Below are positions 1 through 28,600 of a DNA stretch of 64,000 bases, piece after piece. The stretch's first letter is position 1; the number at the start of each line of letters is the position of its first letter. The notes below the pieces were generated by a model that ran no database searches, was not told where the DNA came from, and saw only the letters and a list, made by a program, of their open reading frames with translations. Made by a program: the position numbers and the translations under genes. Location: positions 13,122,501-13,186,500 of the forward strand of contig NC_134031.1 of assembly GCF_964204645.1 (NCBI RefSeq). The letters are read 5' to 3'. This stretch comes from Tubulanus polymorphus (Eukaryota > Nemertea > Palaeonemertea > Tubulaniformes > Tubulanidae).

Positions 1-423
1 ATACAGTCCTCGGAGTTCCTTTTAGCCTGGTCCTGGGGATTGAGAGACACAGCTGTGGGTTTGATCTGAACCTAATTGCAGGTTTAGTTTTTCCATTACG
101 GAACCTTTATGGTTTCATTCTCAGTCCCGGTTCTAGCTATGGTTCTCAGGTTTGTTCGTTCAGGTTCGAACAGTGTATTGGGCTCGATTTCACCTGAGTT
201 GGGGTCAGGCCACAGGCACATGTAGCTGGAGGTTTGCGTGGGTATACGATACAATTCTACATGTGGGTGTATATGTATGTAGGTGTGTATATACCGGTAT
301 GGATATGCTTGTATATGCATTTAGATTGGGGCCAACTCTGTCACGCACTGTCGTGAAGGACGAGTGTCTTTCTATATTTTATTCGTTAATTAATCGTTGA
401 GACCTTGGTTGGTCAGCCACTTT

Positions 424-788
424 CAGAGATGAAAATCTTCCGACCATAGACGGATTTCCGACCTTTTCTAACATTTTCTTTCTGAGAACAGTGTTAATCA
501 CCTCAATCGCTTTAATCACCTCAATCGCGGGCGTCACATCGGAGGGCTCCGTCGTAAGGAGTGCTCCTTAAGACGGTTTTCGGCAGTTGTTAGCACAACT
601 GTGGAGTCGGAGAAACCAATATGGCGTCTCATTCAAAAAGCGGCTCTAATTCAGGCCCAAACTATTAACTTTTTGACCAAAAGGAAGTAAGTTTTTTGGC
701 TAAAAGTTACTGATTTTTGTTTCCCAAAAAAATTCTTTTTTTTGAAAATATTTTCCGACTTTTTCAATATGGGCCATTTTCATCCCTG
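424..788. mobile_element. MITE family A, copy 1 (365 bp)
   Basis: The ends are near-inverted (CAGAGATGAAAAT ... ATTTTCATCCCTG). Flanks CACTTT (418-423) and CACTTC (789-794) look like a diverged 6-bp target duplication. The inverted copy at 46207-46561 matches along its whole length. An internal stretch near 500-540 is duplicated in this copy. CAGGG ends recall hAT elements, but hAT duplications are 8 bp. Confidence 0.8.
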
Positions 789-880
789 CACTTCGAGATT
801 CCCAGCCGTCCTTTACTATGGTATTCTGGCTATTATGTCAGTACAGGGAACGTTTTTTGATGGGAATAAATTGTATTCCC

Positions 881-956
881 TAAAAATACTTAACTGTACT
901 GACAAACCGAATATACCCTAAAAATACTTAACTGTACTGACAAACTGAATATACCC
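881..956. repeat. 38-bp tandem duplication
   Basis: Units 881-918 and 919-956 differ at one base. An inverted match of the same sequence lies at about 1074-1112, so this may be the remains of a palindromic element. Confidence 0.75.
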
Positions 957-1141
957 TCTCAGCCATCCCCACTATCTCGAGTCTGTTTAAAACCAAGATG
1001 GTAGCTGGCGCCAGCTGATGGTTTTACTCTCAAAGTCGTTTATGGCGGGTGCCAGTCGTCTAAAGCAACTTAGCTATTATGTCAGAACAGTTAAGTATTC
1101 TTGGGAATACAATTTTTCAATAGAAAAATGAAATATTCCCG

Positions 1142-1235
1142 TTATTCAACACACTAGAGTGGAATTTTTAAAAATGTTCAAATTATCTCCAGGACTATAG
1201 GGTATTAATTAGTCAGCACTGAAAGGGTTAATCTT
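1142..1235. repeat. dispersed repeat family D, copy 1
   Basis: About 90 bp shared with 19003-19089, including TTATTCAACA, GGTGGAATTTTT-like and GTCAGCACTGAAAGGGTT. Confidence 0.7.
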
Positions 1236-2540
1236 TAAGATTTTGTATATGGAGGGTTTTCAACGCTATCTATTTGCTACATTAGAGTGAGTATTCGCTA
1301 ATCGCTATTCAGATTTAAAAAGCGCTAATAGCAGTGTGCAGAAGAATAATAGTAGATTAAACCATTTAAAAAGAGAAATGCAACCCCTCTTGAACAGATG
1401 ATGGGGACGCCCATGTATACCTTTATTAACCTTAAATTACAGTTGCTGTGAGGGGGTCACAAAGAACCCATTGAAACTTGTTTCTTTCAACTAAAGTTTA
1501 CTACAGTCAACCTCGCATAAGTCGGTCATCGAATTAGTCGTATCATCACGTCTCTCGTATAATTATTTTGGTCCCGATTTTTACCTTCATGAAGTAGTCA
1601 TGAAAGGTTATAAGATGGTAGTGAGTCGATGATGTCATTTTCGTGCCACCTTGTTGGTGGGAGTTCAGAGGAAGATTTGTCAAACGAATAAATACTTTAA
1701 TCTTATTAATGAGTGTGAAATTTTGCTTCCTTAAAATATTTCCCTAGATTATTAGAAAATGCTGATAGTAAGACCGTGGGAAAGTTTTTATCATTGAATG
1801 GACGAATCACGGCAGCAGAGTGCACCTGTGATAAGGGGGAGATAGTTCCATATGAAGGCAAAGCTTTTAAATGATTAGACGGGCAGAGGTGGTTCAATTA
1901 AGTATTATATAACTGATTGTTAATGACATACAACAACTAAAACTTTAAAGAAAGGTATCCAGTGTCTAACATTCTACTGAAAAATTCCGGATTGATTCAC
2001 CGCATAGGTTTTTCATAGTGAGCATTCTAGTATATGAATCAATTAAGATGATTGACAGACGCGGGTGCGGTTGTATCAGCTGTTGAAGACGTCAGATGTA
2101 AACAAGAATTTTAAGCGATGAAACCGTGCGCGATGAAAACAGGGACATCAAACAGGGACATCAAATGTGCGGTAATTTGTAGGCTTTTCGGGATATATTA
2201 TGTTTATAAGCTGTTAGTAGTCGAATCTGAGAGGAGATAAATTTTATGAAAAACATTTGTCTGGAAAGTGGAAAAGGTAATAATCACGAGAATTACAATA
2301 CGGTTTCTGCGAAGCAACAGAAACCCTAATTACTGCTCTAAACATCACATAACACCCTTGCATAAACTAGATACTCGCTTATATCGTACTGAAAACCACA
2401 GTCCTGTCTAACTAGAGGGTTTCCCATTAATTGCTCTCATTTCCAAACTGCATGAGATGAATCAACCCAATATCCTTGAGAGATGGACTACAATGATACT
2501 TTTTATCACATTAAATCACTTAATTAAAAGTCCCGTTAGT

Positions 2541-2741
2541 TTACAAAATATGCTCGATGTGAGAACCTTTCAACTTTATCACCTGATTCAGTATAGTGAT
2601 GAAATTTCTATGTAAGTTGCCCAGTTTACAGTGTTGATTGCACGGATCCCTTGACAGATGTGTCTCTTCAAATCATCAATAGTTGCTGGTTTGTTTGGGA
2701 TAACTGTGTCCTTCAGATAGCCCCCTCAAGGAAAAGCCCAA
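2541..2741 (-). pseudogene. DDE transposase C-terminal fragment (Tc1/mariner-like superfamily)
   Basis: On the - strand the frame contains GYLKDTVIPNKPATIDDLKR and ends GSHIEHIL-stop. These are typical of the C-terminal end of IS630/Tc1/mariner-type transposases ('WGYLKD.VY...TI.DLK', 'GGHIEH'). Frame breaks and stops occur and the catalytic part is absent, so it is a dead fragment. The family is judged from memory. Confidence 0.55.
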
Positions 2742-2947
2742 CGTATAAGTATAAGGTTGACGCACTGGTATGACTTATAATATCAGGTTCGATTCATCAA
2801 CAAATGAAAATTTTTTCAATTTCGTTATAGTTGGAATGTAAATTTTGCAACTGTAAATGATGCTGAAAACCTGTTATCCTAGCTCTACGGCTAATTTTTC
2901 AATATTGTAATTCACTATTATTTTGATGTTTTTCATTATGTTTTCAG

Positions 2948-19344
<16,397 letters not shown>

Positions 19345-19419
19345 AGTTGCCAGCATATTGATCGTATAATGTTGTATATTTGTAAAATATATAAACAATT
19401 TTCTACATAGGGCCCATGT

Positions 19420-19760
19420 TTCTTCCATATCGGTATTCTTCGAATCCAGTTATTATGGACACTGATTCATAGCGGTCCTGATGCTGAAAAGAGGATGTAT
19501 AGGGGTATCCCCGGTTAGAACCCAGTTAATTTTGATACTTGTTTAGAATGGTGCTGATGTTGGATAGAGGATGTATAGGGGTCTGAAGTCCTAACCCAGT
19601 AATTACTGATACTGATACAGAGTGGTCCTGATGCTGATAAAAGGATGTATAGAGGTGTCCCGGGTTCGAACCCAGTAAATTTTTAATCTGATTTAGAATG
19701 GTACTGATGTTGAATAGAGGATGTACAGGGGTGTTCAAAGTTCAAACCCATAAACTGACG
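19420..19760. repeat. ~75-bp tandem repeat just after DHX16
   Basis: About 4.5 diverged units share GGATGTATAGGGGT, a GAACCCAGT block and TGGTCCTGATGCTGA. One unit contains GGGTTCGAACCC, which fits a tRNA B box, but no A box or cloverleaf is present. It starts about 75 bp after the DHX16 stop codon and may be in its 3' UTR. Confidence 0.7.
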
Positions 19761-20560
19761 CTTATTCTGAGTGGTGCATAATGATAATTATTATACGATT
19801 ATGAAGATTGGCATCGGATTTCCTTTACACCAAACTCATTACAGGTATTAGAGGGACAACACAATAATTACTGATTTAATGACATGACAGAAAAATGACA
19901 AATTCATTACCGGGTACAAAAATAAAAGAGAACTAAAATAGGGCTATACAAAGGAGATATTCAAATGAAACACTACGCCAAAATACTAATGAGAGCAATC
20001 ATTCAGCAGACAAATGAAATTTTTTGATTAGTTTGTTCTACAAGATACGACAAGATCTTGAGATGAGGAATAAGGTCAATAAGGACATTTTCAACACAAT
20101 TACAAACATTCGGGACCTCAGCAAAAGATTATCTTTCGAACACAAGGGACGGACAATGAATTATATATCTCTAGTGGCAGTAGTATAAAGATGGGAGTCT
20201 CAGTTAATAGACCTAATTGCAAGATCAAGTGGTAAATCAAAAGTACTTTTGGGGTGCAACTGACTGAAACTACGCATGAATAAAATGAAGACATATGCAC
20301 CCATACAAATTATCACAGGGGCTATCTGTTATCTCAACTCGATTGAGTTTCTTAGCTATACATGTGACACTGGATGTGATTTATTTATTCTCTAATGCTC
20401 AGTACAAGAGCACATGCATAACAACTGCCTTACAGAATGACCACCAAGGTATGTATATGTACAGGTGGATATCCATAAACCAATCAAGAGCCGCCACGAT
20501 TTAAGATTCTATCACGGGTGAAACCCAGATGGCCTGATCAGGGAGGAACGACGTGGTTAT

Positions 20561-20734
20561 AGTGGAACCTCATTACAACGAACCTTAGGGGACTAGAAGT
20601 TGAATATGTTATAACCGATACTTCGTTATTTTCAGTATGAAATTTGTCAAATTGTCCTCTTTGGGAAGAAAATCTAGGTTTGTTATTACTGATAAATCGT
20701 TATATCAGAGGTTGCTATAACGAGGTTTCTACCA
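20561..20734. mobile_element. pogo/Tigger-like MITE 1
   Basis: It starts AGTGGAACCTCATTACAACG and ends with the approximate complement (TATAACGAGGTTTCTACCA) next to TA dinucleotides. No coding sequence. Confidence 0.65.
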
Positions 20735-20772
20735 TATATTGAAATTGTTTTCACTAAGGCACATTCATAACT

Positions 20773-20938
20773 AGTGGAACCTCATTAGAATGAACTCGGA
20801 TACGATTCATCGGATATAACAAATATAGAATTCAGTCTCACTTAAGATTTATTTAATTTCATACTGAATATAATACACCATCAGTTTTAACGAACATATT
20901 ATCTGGTCCTTTGAAGTTCGCTGTAACAAGGTTCCACT
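20773..20938. mobile_element. pogo/Tigger-like MITE 2
   Basis: It starts AGTGGAACCTCATTAGAATG and ends GCTGTAACAAGGTTCCACT. Same family as the element 40 bp upstream. Confidence 0.7.
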
Positions 20939-22354
20939 GTTTTCAATATTTCTATGAAAGTATTCAATGTGAACGTTATTGTTATCGCCAGTGTTTAGAC
21001 CCATGCGCACATTTTTGGTTGAAACTGGGTAATGTTTATTAGTCAAGACAACTTAAGTATGATCAGTTTTAACCCTTTCGCTGGGGGCATGAATGATTGA
21101 CAGCGAGGATGCACCAAGATTGTATCATGAATTTGAACTGAACGTTTCTAGTGTGCACCAACTACATTCATTGTAGGCCTACAATTGACTTAACTTTGGA
21201 GCGGCCGTCAGCATCACCATGAAGCCTGCCAGTTCCGATCACTAGGCAAAAAATTCGGAATGTTCGTGATAAATGCAAATTAATCAAAAAGACATGTTTG
21301 TGATTTAATCAGATTTTATTTACACATTTTCTTATCAGACAAGTTGTATCAACCAAGGTCCCTATTTGACTAGGGTTGATATCGCAATGTTTTTGTTTTT
21401 TTTTCCATATATTTCACGTTTTCGTACAGTTTATTGTTAGACCTCACCCCCTTTAAGGAGAGAGGCAACAACAACAAAAAATACATATAATTATTAGGTT
21501 TTATCATCATCATCACATAATAGTCTCTTGCACACATTTCTCAATCAACAGTAGTGCATAATGTTATAGACGCATGGTTTTTTTTTTATTTGAGAATAAC
21601 TATATCAGTGAAAGATAATCAGTCGCATTTTCGATTTTTTCTTCTTAATACACACTTTGAGAAGTTCACATCTAAGCGATGAACAGTTGAAGTTTTATTT
21701 AATACCGTCATAATCGCGAAGAAAAAATATCGACATGACTTCGCAAGAATACAATACCTAACCCACAGAACAAGTTAAATCATCACAACCACTTCCCCTC
21801 AAATGAATTTACCCATGATTACTACATTATCTTTACACCTTTTCATCATTTTTTTTTGAAACAAGTTTTTTTTTCTTGCTTTAATTTCAATGCTATTTAT
21901 GCCGACGATTCCAGTCTATATAAAATGCTGCAAATATATTTTATAATTCATCGTTGAAGCATAAGCTGTTTCTTAGCACCATATGCCATTTTAAGTATTT
22001 ACAAGAAATGACAACACACATCAGCCATCACGCATGCAACATGAAAAATCAACAAAACGACGTTAGATGTAAACATCACTGGGCATTAGCAAGTCCCACC
22101 ACTACCACAAAGCAATACCAATACAGCATCTAATGCCAATTAGGTAAAAGAAATGAACTCCATCAACTCCTTGGTACCAGCGCCCAAATCAGTGAATTTA
22201 ACAAAATCTATAGTTCACTTAACGCAATTTGCAGCTCAGTATCCAGTCAACTCTGCGATATATTTACAGTCCTGAAGCTACAAAGTAAGGCCAAGTTAGA
22301 TGCTGTATATACTAAGTTTAGTCAGCAACGTAATGATGGTGCCAGCTATGACAA

Positions 22355-22682
22355 CTTAACAATAATTATTTTAGTAGCGCTGGAATTCCCCGTATATCTC
22401 AGAAACAGCCAGTCACATTCGCTCGTAGAGGCGACGCCCCCAATCGAGGTCATTGCAATTTTATACGCTAGAGCTAAGAATTTTCCCGCCAAAAACCGTT
22501 TTTCGTCGCATGTAAACAAAGTTGACCATGTCATCGACGGAGGTTCGTCATGTCTTCAATCGATTATGCGCCGTTTAACCCGAGAACCAATGAAAAAAAT
22601 GCACACAAAAAAAATGTACCGCGATTTTACATGAATTGGCTCAATGCCAACCTTATACTGCTGACAAAGGTAAACCAAAAAA
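22355..22682. repeat. dispersed repeat family C, copy 2 (inverted)
   Basis: Inverted counterpart of 16127-16445, located downstream of the eIF4G stop codon. No coding sequence. Confidence 0.75.
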
Positions 22683-23432
22683 TAATGGAATGAAGCGATC
22701 CAACTTATACAAACTCTACTTTAATGAAAATCTGGCCATCGTTAAAATGAGATTCAGGATATTTTCATATGCATATGCATGAAAAACATATGGACATGAT
22801 CAATGAGGAAGGAGTCAATTGAATAAAATCCACGATGCAGTGGTGATATTTTTGAGACTGGATGAAAGAGTAATGGTGCATTGCATTGTAGTTGGTAGGA
22901 CTGTGCAGCTGTCCAGTACTATAGGTATGGACGAACTTTAACTACAGACAATCCCGCTTAAATTGGATCTGATGGGAACAACAAAATATCTGAAAAGTGA
23001 AATCCAATTTTAAAAGATATCCTCAACTGTTGCTATGATTCATTCTCAGCGAGTTAATCCACCATGCCAGGAAAATTGGTGAAGATCAAAAATATGCTGG
23101 CAGATTCCTTCTTAAGCATCTGAAAATTTCAGTAAAATAAAACTATCAGACTTGAAATGATACTACTATTTAGATGAATGGAAACTGAATATTAGAAACA
23201 TAGAAAGCAACGACTTGTCCAAAAATCTCACCTTTTTTTACGACTTAAATCGAAATAGTTATAGGTTTTATCGAATGAAATAATCAGTCACTGAATTACC
23301 AAACAACATATGTCAAAATCTGAGGTATCCCAATCCAATTTAAGCCGACTTGACTATATATTCGGTTGTTAGAAATAACACTTCAAAAGTTTTTACATAC
23401 TTACAAAAAAAACCCAACTAACTAACACTTCT

Positions 23433-23577
23433 GGGCCTAGCTGCACAGTCATGGCTTAAATTCAAGACGAGTCTTAGACCAACTAAGTTCTATAGCCAGT
23501 CTAATAACTTAAAAAGACCAGTCTTAAGACCACTTATGGACTTTAAGACCACTAGTCACGACTGTGCAACTGGGCCC
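23433..23577. mobile_element. 145-bp MITE in eIF4G 3' region
   Basis: Inverted ends GGGCCTAGCTGCACAGTC and GACTGTGCAACTGGGCCC. Non-coding, with internal repeated TAAGACCA/GTCTTA blocks. Confidence 0.75.
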
Positions 23578-25443
23578 TGATAACTAAACAATTATTCAAA
23601 ATGACGAATAATGGCTCAAAGAAGGCTCTTACAAATACAAACAACGCCATCTATTGAACAAATAATTCAAGAGCCTCATTATTCATTCTTAATATATCCT
23701 CATAAGATCACTATATATTCTATAAGTTAATATATCTTAATATCTAGACATTGTTCTTTTGAGCCTGGGCCTTAAAAACTAAGTCATACCGCTGGAAGAT
23801 CATGCTTAGTGTGTCCTGTACAATTACATTATCAGGAACCAGTCCTTTGTCAACAGTTATCCAAACTGTCTTACCAGCTGGACACTAGTCCACACTAAGC
23901 AAAACCAAACAAGGGGCAATAAAATCTAACTTATGTACAATACTGAAGTGACATAATTTTAGGGAGGGATGCGTTACATCATTTGTTCAGCGTTCTACCA
24001 GTGCTTGTATACATTCATTATGTACACTACATCCCACACGAAAACAGGTGTACAATTGGTAACACTCATAAATCAATTATATTCATGTTCTTTAATTTTT
24101 TCGTCATTGATTGAAACTAGCACATGTAGATCACCCTTGTGAAAAGACTTAAAATATACTGGCACAGGGATTCAACTGTGAAGTGAATATCATTCTTACT
24201 TCGAACAACCTCACATAATACACGTAATAACACTTTGTTCTCAGATTTTCAGTAATTGTAATGTAATGCAAAGTTAAGGCATCAGCACTAATTCAATTGA
24301 TTCCATATAAACTGGTTTAATCATCTATTACATTGAAATCATATCCCAATGTAACTAAATTTCGATACTTGTTTTACTCTCAAAAGACCTATTCGGCTAT
24401 CATTTTTCTTATATATTTCTCTTTAACTGAGAGGCTGTTTGCACTAAATCTAAGTTTGTTACTACATGGTTTGTTCGCAATGGTGATCTACAAATGGTGC
24501 TTTACATAGCATAAAATTTCAATGTTTCCTCTGAAAAATTGTTTAATTGATGCATTAAAGCCTTTTCATCGATCAGTTTTACATACATAAGACGCATCTA
24601 TGAATTACCGCAAGCCCAGTCTGAGTACTAGGCACAAATGTGAATGTATTCCAGGTTCAATCCATTAAGTGCTTGTTATTCCGTCAGAACCTGGACATTG
24701 AACATTTCTGCAACAGTTGAAATTATCCAAAGCCTATTTGTTTCAGTTTTTAAGCTTTTTTTCAAATGTGTGGTTCATGTGTTGTCATCTAATCATTGAA
24801 TGATTTTAAGTGTCTTATCGACTGACATACGCTCGCAAGGATTTCCACAGTCGCAAATGAATATATCCCAGTTTCTAAGTATTGAACAGACACGCGTAGA
24901 AATATCGCAGAATACTTGGACAAATCCTCGAAATATGATTCTAGATGATAAGAGCTAGTCAAGAGTTCACTCCCCCAAGTGAAAAGACCATTCTATACCA
25001 AATCTAGTTTCATTATGATTTCACACTAATCCAGCGCACAGTTCACTCCCCCAAGTGATTTGCACTATGAAAAACTCAAGTTTCACTCAGTTCACAGAGA
25101 TTTCTTTGATCTCCACACATCCAGGGCTATATATGGGTAAAATCCTTGCGCATACGCATTGCATTTGTAGAACCAGTAACGCTTACATTCCTCGCTGTTT
25201 AAACAAATATATACACCTCGTGCCTTTTAAACATACTTTTCACAGCCATAAGGGTACGGTACGTTCACCAAGAGCCCACTTCATTAGCTAGATAAGAAAT
25301 AATCGATTAAAAGATGGCGCCACAATAATTCTTTTAACCGATTAATAATTAATGTCGTTTTATATTCATATTCATATAAATTTGTTATCACGATTATTCA
25401 CGCACGCTCGCACTCGCGCATCTAATTTAGACTTGAACGTTCG

Positions 25444-25634
25444 TTAACTATCTTCTTTTGATTCCTCGTCGGCATCAGTCTCTTGCAGCCAAGTGAAGAA
25501 ACGCACAACGGACTTGAACGCGACGCCCTTTCCCTCCTGTTCGGCAGGGTCTTTCGATGATTCCCACTGATAGAATGCGTCTTCGGATATCACATCTTCG
25601 TCATACAACGTATCAAAGAATGTTTGCAGTAGAT
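25444..25634 (-). CDS. EIF4G: eIF4G last coding exon (W2 end)
   Basis: Acceptor AATTTCAG. It encodes [38 protein letters not shown] and the AA-box-like acidic end [10 protein letters not shown], then TAA at 25444-25446. This is nearly the human C-terminus. Confidence 0.96.
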
Positions 25635-28600
25635 CTGAAATTAAATAGAAATCTAACTTGAGTGATTCTACTGGATTGTGGTCATCACAAAATATGATGA
25701 TATCGTAATACAGCTGGAACCTCGTTCTAAAAACATCAAAACCAACAAATCATCAATTGTTACGTATGAAAAAAAAAATCCCCGACCAAATCCTTCACAT
25801 TTACAGTTAAATATCATTAGAAACATTGCCACCGTTTTGTAACGAACTTTCGGTTACAACGTCCTAGGGGCAGTTACTCAAAGCTTGCTTAAAAAATTAC
25901 CAGCAGATAAATACCATGTCAACCTCGGTTAAAGTGCTTATTCCATATAAATAAATTGGTCCCGTTTTTCAGTAACGTTATTCCCTTTAAAATTCTGTGT
26001 CAAATTTGTACTCCATAATCCGTATTTTCACTTATTGCATAGACAAATGGATGGTCCCATTGCCCAATTTATATGTAAATCCTATGTGTAATCGGTATCA
26101 GGTCAGCTGTTGGGAACATACACTTAAAGAAAAAAAAAAGTATAATCTAATGAGGTTAATGTGGTCAGTAGGAAATATGAGAATCTCAAGAAAACACTCA
26201 AGTTAATCCATCAATGTCATAGTCTCAAGCTTCACTTCATAATCCATCGCTTTTACAGTAGTGAGGTGAAGTTCATTTGTGTCCAGATGCTATTATTCAT
26301 CGATAAGCAAAAATCCTTTGATGAATCGCCCTCGGGTACATACGAGTTATCTGCACTAAAGACGCGCACGATGGCTCAAAGAGTCCTACTTTACTGTAAC
26401 CAGTTGGTTTGTGTTTCATCACACCAGTGGGTGTTCTCTTTTCATGAATAAATGATGTCAAATGGATCTAATGAACCATCGGATACAATGAACTTTTTAT
26501 TCCCCCCAAAGGTTTGTTAGAACGTGGTTCTACTATGGTAGTCCACGGTTTGAGAGATAACTAAACCGGCTATCATACGGATTGTGCCCTTCAATCATAG
26601 TTTATACGGGTTATAGTTTATTCGTATCAATTACGAATTATCTGTTATTCGTAAATCACTTAATGCATACTAAAAAGCTCAGTGAAAGTGATACGGCTTA
26701 ACCGAGGTTGACTGTAGTTACAATGAACTTTTGATAGTCACTATGTCAGCTATCCACTAGTTATCTCGAATCAACTTCTGAGCAACTGCATTCCCTATGC
26801 TTTTTGAATCCTATTTCATTCGGTTCTAAGGATTGCCATCATACTTGTTCACTCATTATCAGGTTTGAATGGAGAAACGCATGTTTATTTGTCTTTGGTT
26901 TGCTATAATGATATTGTAATGGATGTAGGTTTTAAGTACTAAGATCACAGCTACGGCTATAAAGCAATGATCAACTCTCACAAAACCTTGAAGTTACAAC
27001 TCTATGGAAAACTCGGAACTAAAACAGCTCAAATCATCCAGGAAGTTGTGACTGTTTCATTTCCCACAGGCGTAACACCAACACGTATACTGGATAAATA
27101 ATGGTCAGTTGACTAACTTGTGGGAAAGATTCTAACAATCATTGATCGTATTCGAAATAATACTTACAAGACGGATGTTCAAGTTTATGTACTAATGCTT
27201 GTAGTAATGGACATAGTCTGATATTGTAATGGATGTAGGTTTTAAGTACTAAGATCACAGCTACGGCTATAAAGCAATGATCAACTCTCACAAAACCTTT
27301 AAGTTACAACTCAATGGAAAACTTGGAACTAAAACAGCTCAAATCATCCAGGAAGCTGTGACTGTTTCATTTCCCACAGGCGTAACACCAACACGTATAC
27401 TGAATAAATAACGGTCAGTTGACTAACTTGTGGAAAAGATCTTCCCAATGATTGATCGTATTCGAAATAATACTTACGAGATGGATGTTCAAGTTTATGT
27501 ACTAATGCTTGTAGTAATGGACATAGTCTGATATTGTAATGGATGTAGGTTTTAAGTACTAAGATCACAGCTACGGCTATAAAGCAATGATCAACTCTCA
27601 CAAAACCTTTAAGTTACAACTCTATGGAAAACTTGGAACTAAAACAGCTCAAATCATCCAGGAAGCTGTGACTGTTTCATTTCCCACAGGCGTAACACCA
27701 ACACGTATACTGGATAAATAACGGTCAGTTGACTAACTTGTGGAAAAGATTCTAACAATGACTCATATTCTTAATACTTACAAGATGGATGTTCAAGTTT
27801 ATGTACTAATGCTTGTAGTGCATAGAGTGATTGCAGCTCCAATTCAGGTGAATGATCAAGATATTTTTGTAGTAGGTCTGAACGCTTTTTCAGGACCTGT
27901 TCATCCATCTTTGACGATGTTCCAGATCCTACAAGATGATTAAGAAATATATGTATCTTAAAAACCACAACAAAAAACAGGCTCATGTTTGAAAAAAGAA
28001 TTTCTTAACGACCTCCCCAACCTTTGAAAATCATTTTCAGGAATGAAATTCTGATTTTCAAGAAAATGAACCTTCTTTCCAGAACATTTACTGGACGGAC
28101 GGCGATGGATAATCCCCCTAACCCTTCAGCTCTGATGACCTTCGGTCACAGCGGAGCTAAAAAGTTGCTTCGATTTTCTACGAATGTTTTAAATACTAAG
28201 ATCATGGCTATGACAATAAAGCAATGATTAAAGGTCAAGTGCCCTCTAATTCCTACTTTTTGAGATAAACTTTCCAAATGGTACTTAAGAATATAAATGA
28301 CGACCTGGGATCAGCCTTATTGAAAAAATCACTTATTTGTCTTAAATCAGTAAAATTAAATAACTGGATCATTGACCTATATAGCGTATGCCACTCGGCC
28401 GCAGCCGCGTGTCAGCGCCACATTCATGCGTCATCTTTGCCAAACAAACATACATGTGTGTGAACTCAGTACTCATAGCCTCTATATAAAATCTATAAGA
28501 CAATATCATTCCTTCACTATATTCACAGCTCTACTGCTGGCTATCCATTGTGTGTTTGTTGTGTTATGTATAACAGTATCAACGCTCTACATCAGAAAGA

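Larger units (their letters stand above)
1..2947. other. DHX16 intron (or upstream) sequence
   Basis: No DHX16 exon could be found before 2948. The stretch holds a MITE (424-788), a 38-bp tandem pair, a dispersed repeat (1142-1235) also found at 19003, a TIR-like sequence near 1506 and a transposase remnant (2541-2741). Confidence 0.5.
19345..21299. other. intergenic region between convergent genes
   Basis: DHX16 and eIF4G converge here. The stretch holds a ~75-bp tandem repeat (19420-19760), two pogo-like small elements (20561-20734, 20773-20938) and otherwise unrecognised AT-rich sequence. Confidence 0.5.
21300..25443 (-). other. probable long 3' UTR of eIF4G / intergenic
   Basis: No coding sequence is supported here. 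The stretch is AT-rich. Candidate poly(A) signals on the - strand (TTTATT on +) stand at 21694-21699, 21585-21590 and 21315-21320. It also contains a 145-bp inverted-repeat element (23433-23577) and a dispersed repeat (22355-22682). Where the eIF4G transcript ends cannot be told from sequence alone. Confidence 0.35.

Noticed and set aside
1-2947. N-terminal DHX16 exons
   Set aside because: I looked for the charged RD/KE-rich family segments on + and found none; the missing exons should lie before the window.
19655-19685. tRNA gene suggested by GGGTTCGAACCC
   Set aside because: No A box, acceptor stem or anticodon arm at the right distance; it is one unit of a tandem repeat.
26161-26451. 96-codon + strand frame inside the 795-bp TIR element
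   Set aside because: Not like any transposase I know and too short to support a call.
26910-27828. CRISPR-like array from regular 310-bp repeats
   Set aside because: Eukaryotic context, long direct repeats without spacers, plainly a tandem duplication of an exon end.
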